Positions 10,018 to 21,061 are shown, counted from the stretch's first letter. The stretch is 64,000 nucleotides of DNA from Gautieria morchelliformis (GCA_015179125.1 WHVA01000438.1:32919-96918), one strand, 5' to 3'. Made by a program: numbers and translations. Notes: a model not told the origin generated them from the letters alone.

Positions 10018-10483
10018 ACTATGCCAGAAGACTGTCCGGTATTGGAGTCAGCAGTGGCCAGGGCCAAGGTGCTGAATGTCGAGATGCTGAGGTGATGGGA
10101 AGTTGGGGGTAAGTCTCGGGTGGGAGGCTCGGGGGCTTGGAAGCATACGGAGAAGCCAGAGGAAGAAGGGGAGCTTGACATCGGCAAGGAGTTCTGAACA
10201 TGGTGTACGTGAATCGCCAGCGGAACTCAAAGTTCATCTGGTACATGTCGCAATGGGTGATGGCAGCAGGACAAGCTGGCAAATGGAGACTGATATGGGT
10301 TTTGGGGTTTGGGTTCAGACTCAAGTTTCAAGGATGAAATGGAAAGGGGGGAATCAGAAAAAAGAAAAGGGAAGGGCAAACAGAGGGAAACAGAAAATGC
10401 TGAGGAAGGTTCGAAGGGACTTTGAAAATGAAGATAGGGACAAGGATATGGAAACAGATGAGGAAGGAAAAATTTTAGAATAG

Positions 10484-11045
10484 TTGTAACTACAGGTTTG
10501 GGAATATTGGAAATGTGACTTGTCTTTTTTTTGGAATCAAATTTCTTTGGGATCAGGAACGGAAATGGAAAATGGACAGAGACAGGGAAACAGATAGACA
10601 GATACATGGATGACGGATGATGGAAAATTAGAGAGAGGAAAGCCAAGAACTACAAGTCTAAGTATTTGGCAAAACGGCCAAGATAAAGCATAGAAAAGAG
10701 TGTGGTTTTTTATTTAACTAATAAATTGACAGTAAATTAGTGAAAGAAAATTAGGGGGGGGGGGGGGGCAGCGGGGTGAAGCTTGGGTTCATGGAACCCA
10801 TGGTCCAGGCCTGGCAGGGTAGGCTGAGTGAAAGTTGGTCATGATGTTGGTCACATGGCTGAGCTTGGTTGCAAGGACACATGATGTCTCTTCATCAGTA
10901 CCTTCATAACTGTTATAATAGCTTGGTGGCGGGGTTGCATATGCAGTGGGGGAGTTATAAGATCATAGAGGGGCATATATAGAATGAGATGAGAACACAA
11001 CTTCAGTTGTATGCACAAACACCATGTGCAGTGACAATAACACTG
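10484..11045. other. Intergenic stretch with a 15-G run
   Basis: No gene is recognised. A homopolymer of 15 G lies at 10754-10768. The rest is unique-looking sequence with no TIR or LTR signature that I can see. Confidence 0.5.
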
Positions 11046-11893
11046 TGTCATGACACGTTTATTTCCCATACTCAGAAGCTCAGTTTTCCTATTTTCTCAC
11101 TCCACCTTCGTGTTCGTTCCGATCGCCATTGTCATGTTCGGCAACCAATTCTCGCTGTTCGCGCCAATTACCATAGCCACGCCGTCAAAACGCATGATCG
11201 ATGTCTTGGGACTGACTCGGCAGTCATCGCTGGGTCTACCACCTCCTCTGCATGACCCTCTTCTGATGGTGTTTTGGTAATTGGATTGTCATGACCTGTG
11301 TATTTCCTGCACCTTGTTACCCCCATTTCCCCTTTCGCTACTCCTCCCCAGTGTTCGCTCGGCTTCGCCCTCCACCTCGACCTGTCCTCCTCTATGTCAC
11401 CTCTGTTCGCCCTTCCTCACATTTCTCTGAACGATCATTTGCTGCTCGCATCATTCACCAACAGGCACACCATCAAATCACGATCGACATACCTATCCGG
11501 CATGATGGCTCGTCAGTAACTCCATCAGCCTCTTGATCCAACCCCCTTTTGGTGTCCATATGAGCAGGGTGCGTTTGCAGGACGTCCTACCCGTGGGTCG
11601 TGTGGGATCAACCCAGTAGATGAAGAACCCGTGCAGGGCAGTGTATATGCGGGCACCAAGACATGGTTTCGTACACAGGTGTCTTCGCCACCTTCACCGT
11701 CCGTCGTTTCATGTTCTCCCTCTTCTCTGATTCTATTGTATGTTTATTTCATCTATGTTGTATCATGACTGCGCACCCCTATCCAACCCTGACTCGTGAC
11801 AGCCTCTTTCCTATTCGCTGACACCTTATGAGCATTCGATATAAGTAGTTTACATTCACATGTATATTCCCCAGTTCAATTATCATACGTCGT
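11046..11893. repeat. Repeat X, copy 1 (LTR-like, about 848 bp)
   Basis: It is homologous over its whole length to 43910-45156 once the hairpin MITE there is removed. It begins TGTCATGACACG and ends ATCATACGTCGT, with sharp ends in both copies, and contains ATATAAGTAG-type promoter-like sequence near its right end. No target duplication is visible. A solo LTR is the likeliest identity. Confidence 0.65.
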
Positions 11894-11921
11894 TGAGCTT
11901 GAAATAATTGACATGATATGT

Positions 11922-12236
11922 TGTTACATTTGGGTCGGAAAGGACAGTGGCTTCAATGTATGTGTTGCGCCCCCAATGAACTATTGACCTAAGTATTTCA
12001 GATCAGAAGTCAGAAGTCAGAAGTCAGAAGAGGCAGAGGTAGAGAAGGGTTCAAGAATCGTTCTAAGTCAAGAGTCAGAAATCGAGTTTGAGGCCAGAGG
12101 AAGTACTCGCTGTGCTAAGAACAGGAGATGATGTGAGGGAGTCAAGTATTGAAGTTGATAATCTGATTGCAGAATAAAGCACATACATGAGTGCGTTTTA
12201 TACAAATAGCTGGAGCAACATGTAATGTAATGTAAG
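11922..12236 (-). repeat. Truncated, divergent LTR of family S
   Basis: It starts TGTTAC and shares the blocks GGAAAGGACAG, CCCCCAATGAACTATTG and AATCTGATTGCAGAATAA, plus the TATAAAA-containing stretch, with the LTR at 3031-3718, in the same orientation. It has an internal deletion and lacks the distal half. Confidence 0.75.
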
Positions 12237-12249
12237 TTGTACGTTCAAT

Positions 12250-12440
12250 GACATCAAAAGGTTTCTTGGCTTCATCCAATATTTTGTTCTGAATAGAGAC
12301 CTACCTTCTTCTTGTTCAAGAAAAGATGATTGTTCCATAGTCTGTCAAAGACTATGTGGAGATGTTCCTCATGCTCTTTGATTGAGTGTGAGAATATGAA
12401 CATGTTAGATGGAAAAAGAGATGTGAGCACCAGTGCATTA
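12250..12440 (-). pseudogene. Short Ty3/gypsy RT fragment
   Basis: The minus-strand peptide FIFSHSIKEHEEHLHIVFDRL followed by NHLFLNKKKVGLYSEQN matches the RT palm end seen in element E at about 59.5 kb (FIFSLSIQEHEEHLYIVFDRL). No flanking domains remain. Confidence 0.75.
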
Positions 12441-12624
12441 TCATGCGCTGATGGCACTTGATTGGCCTGCGACTCTTCTACATATCCTCACAGTGCTATT
12501 CTATTGGTTAAGTAGGTAGTCATGTATGTAGCAAACCTCATGCAGTAAATCACCAGCATTGTGCTATTATTCTAGCCCATGAGGCTTTTGACTGGATGGT
12601 GTTAAATCAGTTGGTGTCCATGTC
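12441..12624. other. Unassigned spacer
   Basis: Nothing recognisable: no ORF with domain features, TIR or LTR signature. Confidence 0.4.
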
Positions 12625-13047
12625 AAGATTGGTTTTCAGGTGGTAATATCGTGTATTAGTGAACACAGCGAATGCCTGAATACCTTGTTCAAATAAGTAT
12701 GCCGTTCGGTGAATAGGTGAACCAATGAATGTTCACAAGGTAAGAGGGTTTGCCTAAATGGGGCTTACCCTATCTACAGTCGTAGCAAAATAGCCCGTGG
12801 CTCTTGACGATGTAACGTGCAAGGTCTCACGGAAGGGCTGTCTAAGTCTTGACAATCCCTTCGCTGGCGAAGGTGCTCCTTCGGAGCCCTTCGCCAACAG
12901 CACAGAAAATGGTTCGAAGGCTAAGGTAACGAAGGTGAAGTATGAGAACTCACCAGTGGCGCCTAAGTCCTCTGCTAGTCGAAGATGCAAATCTTCAAGA
13001 GAAGGCTTAAGACGATGGCCACAGCGAGGTCAAATTTGCACAAGATG
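12625..13047. repeat. Repeat Y, copy 1
   Basis: It is homologous in inverted orientation to 45157-45375 plus 46118-46300. It contains imperfect palindromes built from CTTCGC/GCGAAG (about 12855-12895). No protein domain is recognised. Repeat Z follows directly. Confidence 0.7.
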
Positions 13048-13398
13048 AACGTGGCAACGCTCGCACCGTTCCCTTTCCAACTTCCGGAACGCCTTCACCT
13101 GTGCGTTCATGGACTTTTCAGCCCGCTTTTTCAGTTTTCGAGTCCCTGTAGGTCTGCCGTGTTTCCTCTTAAGAGGAGAGCCGAGGATGCTAATTGGGGA
13201 AGAAGGGGTGTGTTGGGAAACCGGAGGTGCGGAAGATCCCCTGGTTGGAGTACTTAGAAAACCGGTCAGTGTGCGGTCTGATGATGTCAGCGTGTCCGTG
13301 TCTTCAGGCTCAGATGAGAACCCACCAGGAATATCAGGCTCTGTGCGCAGAGGACGCATTGCGCCCAGTATGATAGTGGGCACAGCACCCCGGCGCAA
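13030..13398 (-). CDS. Small hypothetical ORF with AT-hook-like motif (Z copy 1)
   Basis: The 122-codon ORF starts MRRGAVPTIILGAMRPLRTEPD, has a Ser/Thr/Pro-rich middle, then SPLKRKHGRPTGTRKLKK, whose GRP core flanked by basic residues fits an AT-hook, and a basic helix-prone C terminus. The second Z copy keeps a 120-codon version open with scattered substitutions. It may be one exon of a longer repeat-borne gene; no family is recognised. Confidence 0.35.
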   Translation of the reverse strand: MRRGAVPTIILGAMRPLRTEPDIPGGFSSEPEDTDTLTSSDRTLTGFLSTPTRGSSAPPVSQHTPSSPISILGSPLKRKHGRPTGTRKLKKRAEKSMNAQVKAFRKLERERCERCHVHLVQI

Positions 13399-14455
13399 GA
13401 TCAGGCAGATATGATGAAACCAAGTACACCAGGGTACAGTATTCAGCTAAATACAAAGGTTGGTGAAGGGTCTGAGGGGCCAAAGCCAGATTGGAAGGTA
13501 GTACAGCGAGCATGGCAGTGGGACACGCCTGAAAATTCAAAGTCCCCATAAAAGATTTCAAGCGGAGATGGCACTCCGCGACGGGCCTCATAAGTTCCAC
13601 CAGTCCCTCTGGTAACCTTTAGAATGACTATCTTCTAATCGTTACCATTGCGGGACTGGGTTCGAGTCTAGGTGTGAACTGACTCCAAGAAATTGCGTGC
13701 TGGTGTCACGTGACAAGTGAGAGTTGGTTTCAACGTGGGTGATAAATAGTTGGCGAAAAATTGCAAGGGTTGTACTCCGACCACCACCTCCAACATCTGG
13801 ACTCGGTCCCTCCTTAGCACAATTACCATAGGTATTATTTTGCGTCAACCCTACCTCAGTTGCTTATATGGAAATACATAGTATTTCCCCTGGCACGATA
13901 TTTGCTGTGGTTACCATCTCTGCTGACCTTCCGCCAATCAAGTAGCCTCCCTGGTTGTTATACTTCTGCAAGCCTTTCAAACTAGTTCTTCATCCTTGCC
14001 ATATATTCTCAGCTACCTCATTAACATAGATAAAGCAGTATGGCATGTCTGGGACAAGATAAAACCTAATGCAAGCATGGTCTCACATCCGACAACGGTG
14101 CTATGTATTAAGGTAGGCCCGCCTGCTCTCATTCGCTCTCCTCCCTGACCCTCATGCAGGCTCCTGTAACACGTCCTCAGACGGCGGAGTTCTTGAAGAC
14201 AGCGCCAGCACGGGAGTTCAACGGCGCAGCCGAGCGCGACTGTCATGTCGGCAGGGAGTGCGTGCCCGTCATTGGCGACACAGGGCCCGGGGACGAGGCC
14301 CTGGGTGGGGCGGGGGTGGGGCTGGGGCTGGGGCTGGAGAGCTGGGCTGACAGTGATGCCTCCCTGGCAACGCTGCGCTTCTTGCCTGGGGCCCATGTGC
14401 CCAGTGGCGAACATGAGTGTGCGTCGCCCCTGCCACCTCACCGCACCCGCACACA
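13048..14455. repeat. Repeat Z, copy 1 (about 1.4 kb)
   Basis: It is nearly identical, by eye, to 41930-43344 through to the same right end (GCCACCTCACCGCACC). Its left end holds a minus-strand ORF present in both copies. A B-box-like GGTTCGAGTCT at about 13669 has no tRNA fold around it. The right part is GC-rich. No LTR or TIR is seen at its ends. Confidence 0.75.
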
Positions 14456-15184
14456 CATTCCTTTGCCCCCAACAGCAACGATGGCAGCAGCCACACCTGC
14501 ACCCGCCGCATCACACACCCCCCGCACCTCCAACTCTGCACCCACAAGCCCTCCCTTACCCACGCATGCCACCGCCACGGCAACCTTACCTCACCCATAC
14601 CCGCCCCCCTCCCAGACCCCCCAAAATCCCCCGCCACCGCGCGGGCAAATACATGGAGCATGTCTTCATGAACGCACCCTGCACGCTCCCTGGGGATGGG
14701 AACGGACCCGCGCCCAACGCGTACCCATCGCACTCGCACTCACACATGCTCCCCCTACCCCTGCCCATGCGCATGCGCATGCCTACCCAGCCACGGTGTC
14801 CCCGCCTCCCCCTCATTCCACTGTGCTCAAGAAAACCTCAACTCACAATGATTTGAGCCCGAGGACCCGTCCTTTGTTGGGCCCTGCACAAACTGAAACC
14901 CTCACTACCAATCCCAGTTCATGCACTCGCCTGACCAAAAAAGGACTTGAGTATCGTACGTACCATCTATCTTGAGAGTTGATGAGTGGAAGGATGGAAG
15001 GTTCCTGGCGAGCTGCAGAAGTGTCTGCATGATAAAGCAAGGTACGCATATCACGTGGTCGCAGGTCGACGCTCTAACAGCACTCCATTATTCATTGTAT
15101 CAGTTACATGCCTGCCGGTTCTGTGGCTGAGTCATCCCTTGGATGACTAACATATCCCACTTGTTTTTCTGCCACAACTGATAG
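14456..15184. other. Proline-codon-rich GC tract, no gene called
   Basis: C-rich sequence keeps several frames open. The longest, a plus frame from 14154 to 14975, gives a P/T/H-rich translation with no domain, and the second Z copy lacks this continuation. I treat it as non-coding composition bias. Confidence 0.5.
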
Positions 15185-15611
15185 CCTGAACATCATTTGG
15201 TCTCCACTTCCACTTCCATGGTCCACACGGTGGGATAGGGCATTGGGCTTGCCCCTGGTGTGGCCAGGGGGTGATAGAGCGCAAAGTCGAACCGAGACAG
15301 GTATAGGGACCACCGTGCTTGTTGTCTGTTCAATTCTTGGACAGGCAGAGGTACTCAAGGTTCTTGTGGTCTGACCAGATCTTGAACGGGCACAGAGCAC
15401 CCTCGAGAAAGTGTCGCCACTCCTCCAGCACTCGGATGATCGCCAGCATTTCCTTGTCATGGATCTTATAGTTCCATTCCACAGGACTAAGGCTTGTGGA
15501 GAAGAAGGCAATCGGGTGCCACTTTCCACCATCCTCCGACGACTGCTGCGACAAGACTGCTCCAGTGGCTGCATCGGAAGAATCCGCTTCAACTTGATAA
15601 GGGTGAGGCTC
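15185..15611 (-). pseudogene. Ty3/gypsy RNase H fragment (A/B family)
   Basis: The minus-strand peptide VEADSSDAATGAVLSQQSSED followed by IHDKEMLAIIRVLEEW and SDHKNLEYL matches RNase H of elements A and B. The frame breaks after NLEYL. It is joined directly to the KDZ-type fragment at about 15611, so one ORF reads across two unrelated elements. Confidence 0.85.
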
Positions 15612-16127
15612 TCCCTTCGCATTATCCCAAATGGGCACTTGGTTTGGGTTAGTTCCACCTGCGCTAACCACCCTCCGAGAGAACTGTTGATCTTCATCAA
15701 CAATCCATGTTGCCAACCAGTTTATCTCCACATTGAGTCTCATTATTTCTTCCTGGGCCTAAGTCCACTTGAGATGAAACATAGTAGCTTGTAGAGTGTT
15801 GGCATCAGCCCATTCCAAGTTCCAAATGTCCTTTCAGGCCCCTGCCTGGAGCAGCTCAAACTCTACGAGTCTTGTATATCCACAATCTGAGCCAAACTTA
15901 AAGTAGGACAAGGGACTTCAAGGCATGCAGCAGCCTTGTTGTACACTGCTAGAGCTCTCTGTATAGCCTTGGAGTCAGCTTTCAAGGCCTTTGAGATGTG
16001 CATCCACATATTATAACCTATGGCAATTACAACAAGTGGATAAGTGTATTTGATGACAAACATACCTGTCTGTGAGACATTGGCGTTGGTAGGTTCAAAC
16101 AGACGTTGGACTACTAGTCCTTCCAAC
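15612..16127 (-). pseudogene. C-terminal fragment of a KDZ-type transposase gene
   Basis: The minus-strand translation MHISKALKADSKAIQRALAVYNKAAACLEVPCPTLSLAQIVD, followed after stops by AQEEIMRLNVEINWLATWI, has the pattern of the tail of KDZ (Kyakuja-Dileera-Zisupton) transposases in Agaricomycetes, where a YNxAAxxLxPPRPxLSWxxVV block and an AxEEIxRLNVEIxRL block follow the catalytic domain. That is from knowledge of the family. The catalytic core is absent. It is truncated at 16127 by gypsy element B and at 15611 by a gypsy scrap. Confidence 0.65.
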
Positions 16128-17148
16128 GAAAAGCGGAAGCAGCGGAAGAGAGGATGTCGGCGAAGTTAGCAAAGGTCAAACCCGCAACTCCGGCAGACTT
16201 TGACAGACATCGGGAGAAGGGACGCGCATTCTTCAACACATGCAGCATCTACTTCGCAATTGTCGGAGACCTCTTTCCGAACGACCAGGCTCGGATCCAC
16301 TGGGCATTGTCCTTTTTCAAGTCGGACCACGCAGCCCGTTTTGCAAACAAGGTGATCCGACATGAAGCAAAGGGCAAGGGGAACTACTTCCGGGACTGGG
16401 ACGCCTTCGAGAAAACATTTTCCGACCAGTTCTGCCCGAAAAACGAGCAGCTCACAGCCCTTACGAAGCTCGAGGGGACAAGCTGGTACCAGGCCAAGGA
16501 TCTGGTCGATGACTACATCGATCGCTTCCAGGAGCTCATTGACCTTGTGGAGTATGACGACGACAAGACGATCGTCATCAAATTCCGACGAGGACTTGAT
16601 CCGACACTCCAGAACCAAGTCGCGCTGCTTGGGGATGGAGCTCCGGATTTTGATGACCCGGAAGGGTGGTACCACGCTGCGCAGAGGGTGTCCCGGAACA
16701 GGGAAGCAAATGAGGCCTTCGTGGAGACAAACCGGAACATGACACGCAGTTCCACTCGTCCTACTCCACCTGTGCCAAAACCCGGAAGTGCATTACTCCC
16801 ACACGGAAAATATTTCCGATGGTTGCTCCGCCTGCTCCTATTAGGAACCATAGCCCTCCTCCCTCGAAGAGTGGCCCTGCCCCGATGGATGTTGACCGCA
16901 TGCGTGGAAAAGGCCACAGAACTATCACCTGCTTCCGATGCCAAAAACGAGGTCACTATGCTCGCGAGTGCCCCCAAGCCTTTGACATCTGGCTTATGAC
17001 CACGGAGGAGAAACTCAAGCTCCTTCCAGAGTTCCTCGCACTCGCGGACATGAGCGGAGTGCCCTCTGCGGAAGGAATTTCCGAAAATGCGGAACATGGT
17101 GCATCGGGAGTGGAAGATGCGTCGGATTTTGTGACGTGCAGCGGGTGA
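16128..17148 (+). pseudogene. Element B gag (capsid, zinc knuckle)
   Basis: The capsid region (ATG at 16154, MSAKLAKVKPATPADFDRHREKG) includes the retrotransposon-gag pattern WALSFFKSDHAARFANKVI, FRDWDAFEKTFSDQF and KLEGTSWYQAKDLVDDYIDRF. A frameshift near 16800-16820 moves to the frame with the knuckle CFRCQKRGHYAREC (CX2CX4HX4C) near 16935. The frame stops at 17148, about 12 bases after the pol frame has opened. Confidence 0.92.
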
Positions 17149-20100
17149 GATGTGTGCCCCTGCTGCCTGTACATAACTGGTTTGCCTGTCTTGAAGTAGA
17201 GAATGAAAACCCCCCACTCCCCTCGTTTCGTACAGACCCACCGGATAAAGTCACACAAAAACCGAACCCGACACCCCGTCCATCCCGCATCCGCCCTTGG
17301 GAGAGACACCTCCCGAAGCGCTATGTCGTTGCTTCCACCCCTGGCCCCAAGTCACTAGTCATTAAGGTGGAGATCCAGACAACAGATACTGCGGAAGTCA
17401 AATCCGGACCCGCCCTTGTCGATTGCGGGGCCACTGGTCAGTGTATAGACCGGGACTATGTGGAACGGAACCGACTGACCACATGGAAGTTGCAACGTGC
17501 AATCCTGGAATTCACTGTGGATGGAAGCCCCAACGAGGCAGGGTCCATCACGGAGATAGTAGACACAATTCTCCGCTATGATGGGCACACAGAATGCACT
17601 TCCTTTGCAGTGACCAGCCTGGGGAAGCAAGACATCATCCTCGGGTTTACCTGGCTCCAGGAGCACAACCCGGAGATCAATTGGCAGACTCGGAAGGTGC
17701 TAATGAGTCGGTGCCCAGCCAAGTGTCGTATGTGCTGGTCGGAAGTGCGGAAGGAGCGCCAGGAGCAGTGGAAGACTGAACGGCTCATACAGACATGTCG
17801 TTCTGGCCCCCATCCACTGCTTGCAGAAGACGACTCGGAAGCGGAATTTGAACCGGCTCCCACATCCAATTCCGATTTCAATTCCGACTCCGTCATCATA
17901 AGACTCAGCCCGGAAGAGACTCTGGAGGATGGGGAGCGCTTGCTGTACGTAAACCTTCCACCGGAAGCGGAACACATCCGTTCCACCGGAAATATTTCGC
18001 AATGCCTTGCTGAAGCCTCCAAGAAGCATGATAAAGCGGAGGTGGAAATTCCAGAGTACCTGCGGGAGTTCGAGGATGTCTTTGCCAAGGAGTCATTTGA
18101 TGCCCTGCCTCCATGAAAGCTTTGGGACCATGCCATCGAGTTGGAGCCTGGGTCAAAGCCCACCAACTTCAAAGTCTACCCGCTGTCACCCAAGGAGCAG
18201 GCAGAGCTCGATGCATTCCTTGCGGAAAACCTCCGTACAGGGAGGATCCACCCCTCCAAGTCACCCATGGCATCTCCGGTGTTCTTCATCAAGAAGAAGG
18301 ACGGCTCGCTCAGACTTGTGCAGGACTACCGGGCCTTGAATGCGATCACAATCAAGAACCGGTACCCCATTCCACTCATTTCCGAACTGATCACACAACT
18401 CCACGGGGAGAGGTACTTCACTAAGCTAGATGTCCACTGGGGCTTCAATAATGTTTGGATCCAAGAGGGAGACGAGTGGAAGGCCACATTCCGCACCAAC
18501 TGGGGACTCTTTGAGCCACAGGTCATGTTCTTTGGCCTCACCAACAGTCCCGCCACATTCCAGACGATGATGAATGACATTTTCCGTGACATGATAGTGG
18601 AAGGGGTTGTCTGCGTCTACCTCGATGACATCCTCATCTTCACAAAAACAATGTCGGAACATCGGGAGGTTGTGCAGAGAGTGCTGGAATGGCTCCGGGA
18701 GTACAACCTGTGTCTCAAGCCGGAAAAGTGCGAATTTGAGCGGACACGGATAGAATATCTTGGGGTGATTGTGTCGGAGGGCAGGGTGGAAATGGACCCA
18801 GTCAAAGTTTCCGGTGTATCGGATTGGCCTGTGCCGCGGAACAAGAAGGAGGTCCAGTCCTTCATTGGGTTTGTCAATTTCTACCGGGGGTTCATCAAGG
18901 ACTTGTCCTGCCATGCCCGTGCCCTCTTCGACCTCACCAAGAAGGAGGTTGAATGGCGGTGGGGAGAGCCAGAACAGGCCTCCTTTGACAAACTCAAGGA
19001 GCTGATCACTTCCGCCCCGGTCCTGATCTTTCCCGACGACTCTCGCCCTTATCGAGTCAAGGCGTATTCTTCCGACACAGCTACCAGAGCGGTCTTGTTG
19101 CAACAGTCATCGGAAGATGGTGGGGGGTGGCATCCGATTGCCTGTTTCTCTAAAAGCCTTAGTCCGGTTGAGTGGAACTATGAGATCCACGACAAGGAGA
19201 TGCTGGCAATCATCCGAGCACTGGAGGAGTGGCAACACTTACTCGAGGGTTCTCTGTGCCTGTTTGAGATCTGGACAGACCACAAGAACCTTGAGTACTT
19301 CCGCACGTCTAAGAAGTTGAACCGACGCCAAGCACGATGGTCCCTACACCTTTCCTGGTTCGACTTCATGCTCCACCACCGCCCTGGCAGCACCATGGGC
19401 AAACCCGATGCCCTATCCCGCTGTGCGGATCATGGAAGTGGAAGTGGAGACACCACTGATATGACACTGCTCCGCCCAAGTCTCTTTGCAATCCGCACCC
19501 TAGAGGGAGTGACTGCAGTTGGGGCGGAAGCGGAAATGCTCCGGGACATCCGGAGGCAGTACCGGAATGGAGAGAAGGAGGAGTCGATGGTGAAGGCGGT
19601 GGAAGAACTTCGGAAAGGGCACTCACGGTCTGTATGGGCAGCGGAATGGTCCAAACATGATGGACTGCTCCACTTCAGAGGCAAGGTCTATGTTCCAGGT
19701 GGGGCGGACCTCTGCCGCCGCATCGTGTCCCAGCACCATGACACACGGGTCGCTGGGCATGCTGGCAGGTGGAAGACACTGGAATTAGTGGCTTGGAACT
19801 ACTGGTGGCCTCAGATGTCCCGCTACATTGGACAGTACATGAAGACATGTGACCTTTGTCTCCGAACCAAAGTGCAACGACATCCGCCCGTCGGAGAACT
19901 TGTTCCACTCCCAATTCCGGAATCCCTCTGGGACACCATCAGTGTTGACTTCATCGTTGAACTCCCAGAGTCCCATGGCTATGACACAATCATGAATGTA
20001 ATGGACCCGGTAAGCAAGGTGTCCCACTTCATTCCGATACACACAATGATCACGGCCCTTGCAGCGGCCCGCCTGTTCCTTGCGCAAGTCTGGAAGTTGC

Positions 20101-20279
20101 ATGGGCTCCCGAAGCAAGTTGTTTCCGACCGAGGTCCGCAGTTTGTCGCGGAACTGACTCGGGAGCTCTACCGCCTGCTTGGAATAAAGCTGGCTACCAC
20201 CACAGCGTACCATCCTCAGGGTGACGACAGAACGGGTCAATCAGGAGTTGGAGCAATATCTCCGCCTCTTCGTCAATGA
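17136..20279 (+). pseudogene. Element B pol: protease, RT, RNase H, integrase core
   Basis: One frame runs from the gag overlap to about 20220, interrupted only by TGA at 18114-18116, most simply CGA to TGA. Domains: protease ALVDCGATGQC (about residue 90); RT with [19 protein letters not shown] and [10 protein letters not shown]; RNase H, where VKAYSSDTATRAVL replaces the expected VEADSSDTATGAVL, so the first catalytic Asp is now Tyr; and integrase with HHDTRVAGH, CDLC, SVDFIVELP and VSDRGPQF. After TTTAYHPQ a frameshift at about 20220 disrupts the TDGQTERVN block. The pol frame is -1 relative to gag, as in element A. Confidence 0.93.
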
Positions 20280-21000
20280 GAGGCAGGATGACTGGGATGA
20301 GTTACTTCCACTGGCGGAATTCCAATACAACAACCATGTACATTCCGCCACACAACAGACTCCCTTCATGCTGGACTCTGGACGACACCCGCGGATGGGC
20401 TTCGAGCCACGCCAGGCAGAGTCCCGACTCAAGCCGGTCAATGAGTTCCGAGACCGCATGGACTCCACCCTTTCGGAAGCCAAGTCGGCCCTTGCGAAGG
20501 CCAAGGATGACATGGCAAGGTACTACAACCAACACTGGGTTCCTGCCCCGGAGTACCAAGTCGGAGACAAGGTGTATCTAGATGCAAGTGACATCCGTAC
20601 CATGCGCCCTTCACAAAAGCTTGCCCACCGCTACCTTGGGCCCTTCACAGTGATGCGGAGGGTTGGACGGAATGCATACCGCCTCTGACTTCCGATGTCC
20701 ATGTCCCGCCTCCACCCCGTCTTCAACGTGGTGAAGTTACTCCCTACTCTTGAGGACCCAATTCCAGGTCGGAAGGCTCGTCCGCCACCTCCGCCGGAAA
20801 TTGTAGATGGGGAAGAGCACTATGTGGTGGAACAGGTCCTGGACAGCCGGTTTGTGGGAGGATGACTCCAATTCCTTGTGAAATGGGAAGGGTATGGGTA
20901 TGAGGAGAATTCGTGGGTCCCGGAGCAAGATGTCTCCGCTCCAGACAAACTCCGCGAGTTCTATAGGACACACCCTGGTGCCCCTCGCCAAATCCGCTCA
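20221..21000 (+). pseudogene. Element B integrase C terminus and chromodomain
   Basis: The first part (20221-20688) continues the integrase (TERVNQELEQYLRLFVNERQ). After a stop at about 20688 the same region encodes a chromodomain: EEHYVVEQVLDSRFVGG, stop, LQFLVKWEGYGYEENSWVP, with the aromatic residues expected for methyl-lysine binding. Chromodomains of this kind target chromovirus integration to heterochromatin (family knowledge). Two stops inactivate this copy. Confidence 0.88.
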
Positions 21001-21046
21001 CTGGCATTTCAATCCCTCGTGTCCTGTGCTTCGAGGATGCAGCATG

Positions 21047-21057
21047 CTAGAGGGGGG
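21047..21057 (+). promoter_or_regulatory. Polypurine tract of element B
   Basis: AGAGGGGGGG lies immediately 5' of the 3' LTR at 21062 and would prime plus-strand DNA synthesis. Element C has the same tract before its LTR (AGAGGGGGG at 25778). Confidence 0.8.
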
Positions 21058-21061
21058 GTGA

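Larger units (their letters stand above)
8433..10483 (+). pseudogene. Coiled-coil gene remnant antisense to the LTR, split by a copia insertion
   Basis: The ATG at 8433 starts an alpha-helical, E/K/A-rich protein (ELNVEFVQAERKVEEH..., then AKRAKDEWKVQEAKAKAEKRKK). There is a frameshift near 8557 and a TAG near 8605. It continues to PEWPLQIT at about 8833, and after removal of the 1.18-kb copia element resumes as MPEDCPVLESAVARAKV from 10021, ending in a strongly K/E/G-rich tail. The layout (N-terminal coiled coil, then a region with scattered Cys) resembles a multicopy gene family of unknown function seen beside LTRs in other mushrooms; that resemblance is from memory. Its direction is opposite to the adjacent LTR. 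Confidence 0.5.

Noticed and set aside
10754..10768. G-quadruplex regulatory element
   Set aside because: A single 15-G run can form one, but it is equally a simple homopolymer and a common assembly artefact; nothing around it suggests function.
13600..13690. tRNA gene in repeat Z (B-box-like GGTTCGAGTCT)
   Set aside because: I could not form acceptor and T stems with the loop in the right register; the A box is not convincing. Both Z copies share it simply because they are repeats.
14154..14975. 273-codon plus-strand protein
   Set aside because: The translation is composition-driven (P, T, H, A), has no domain, and the second Z copy does not preserve the downstream half.
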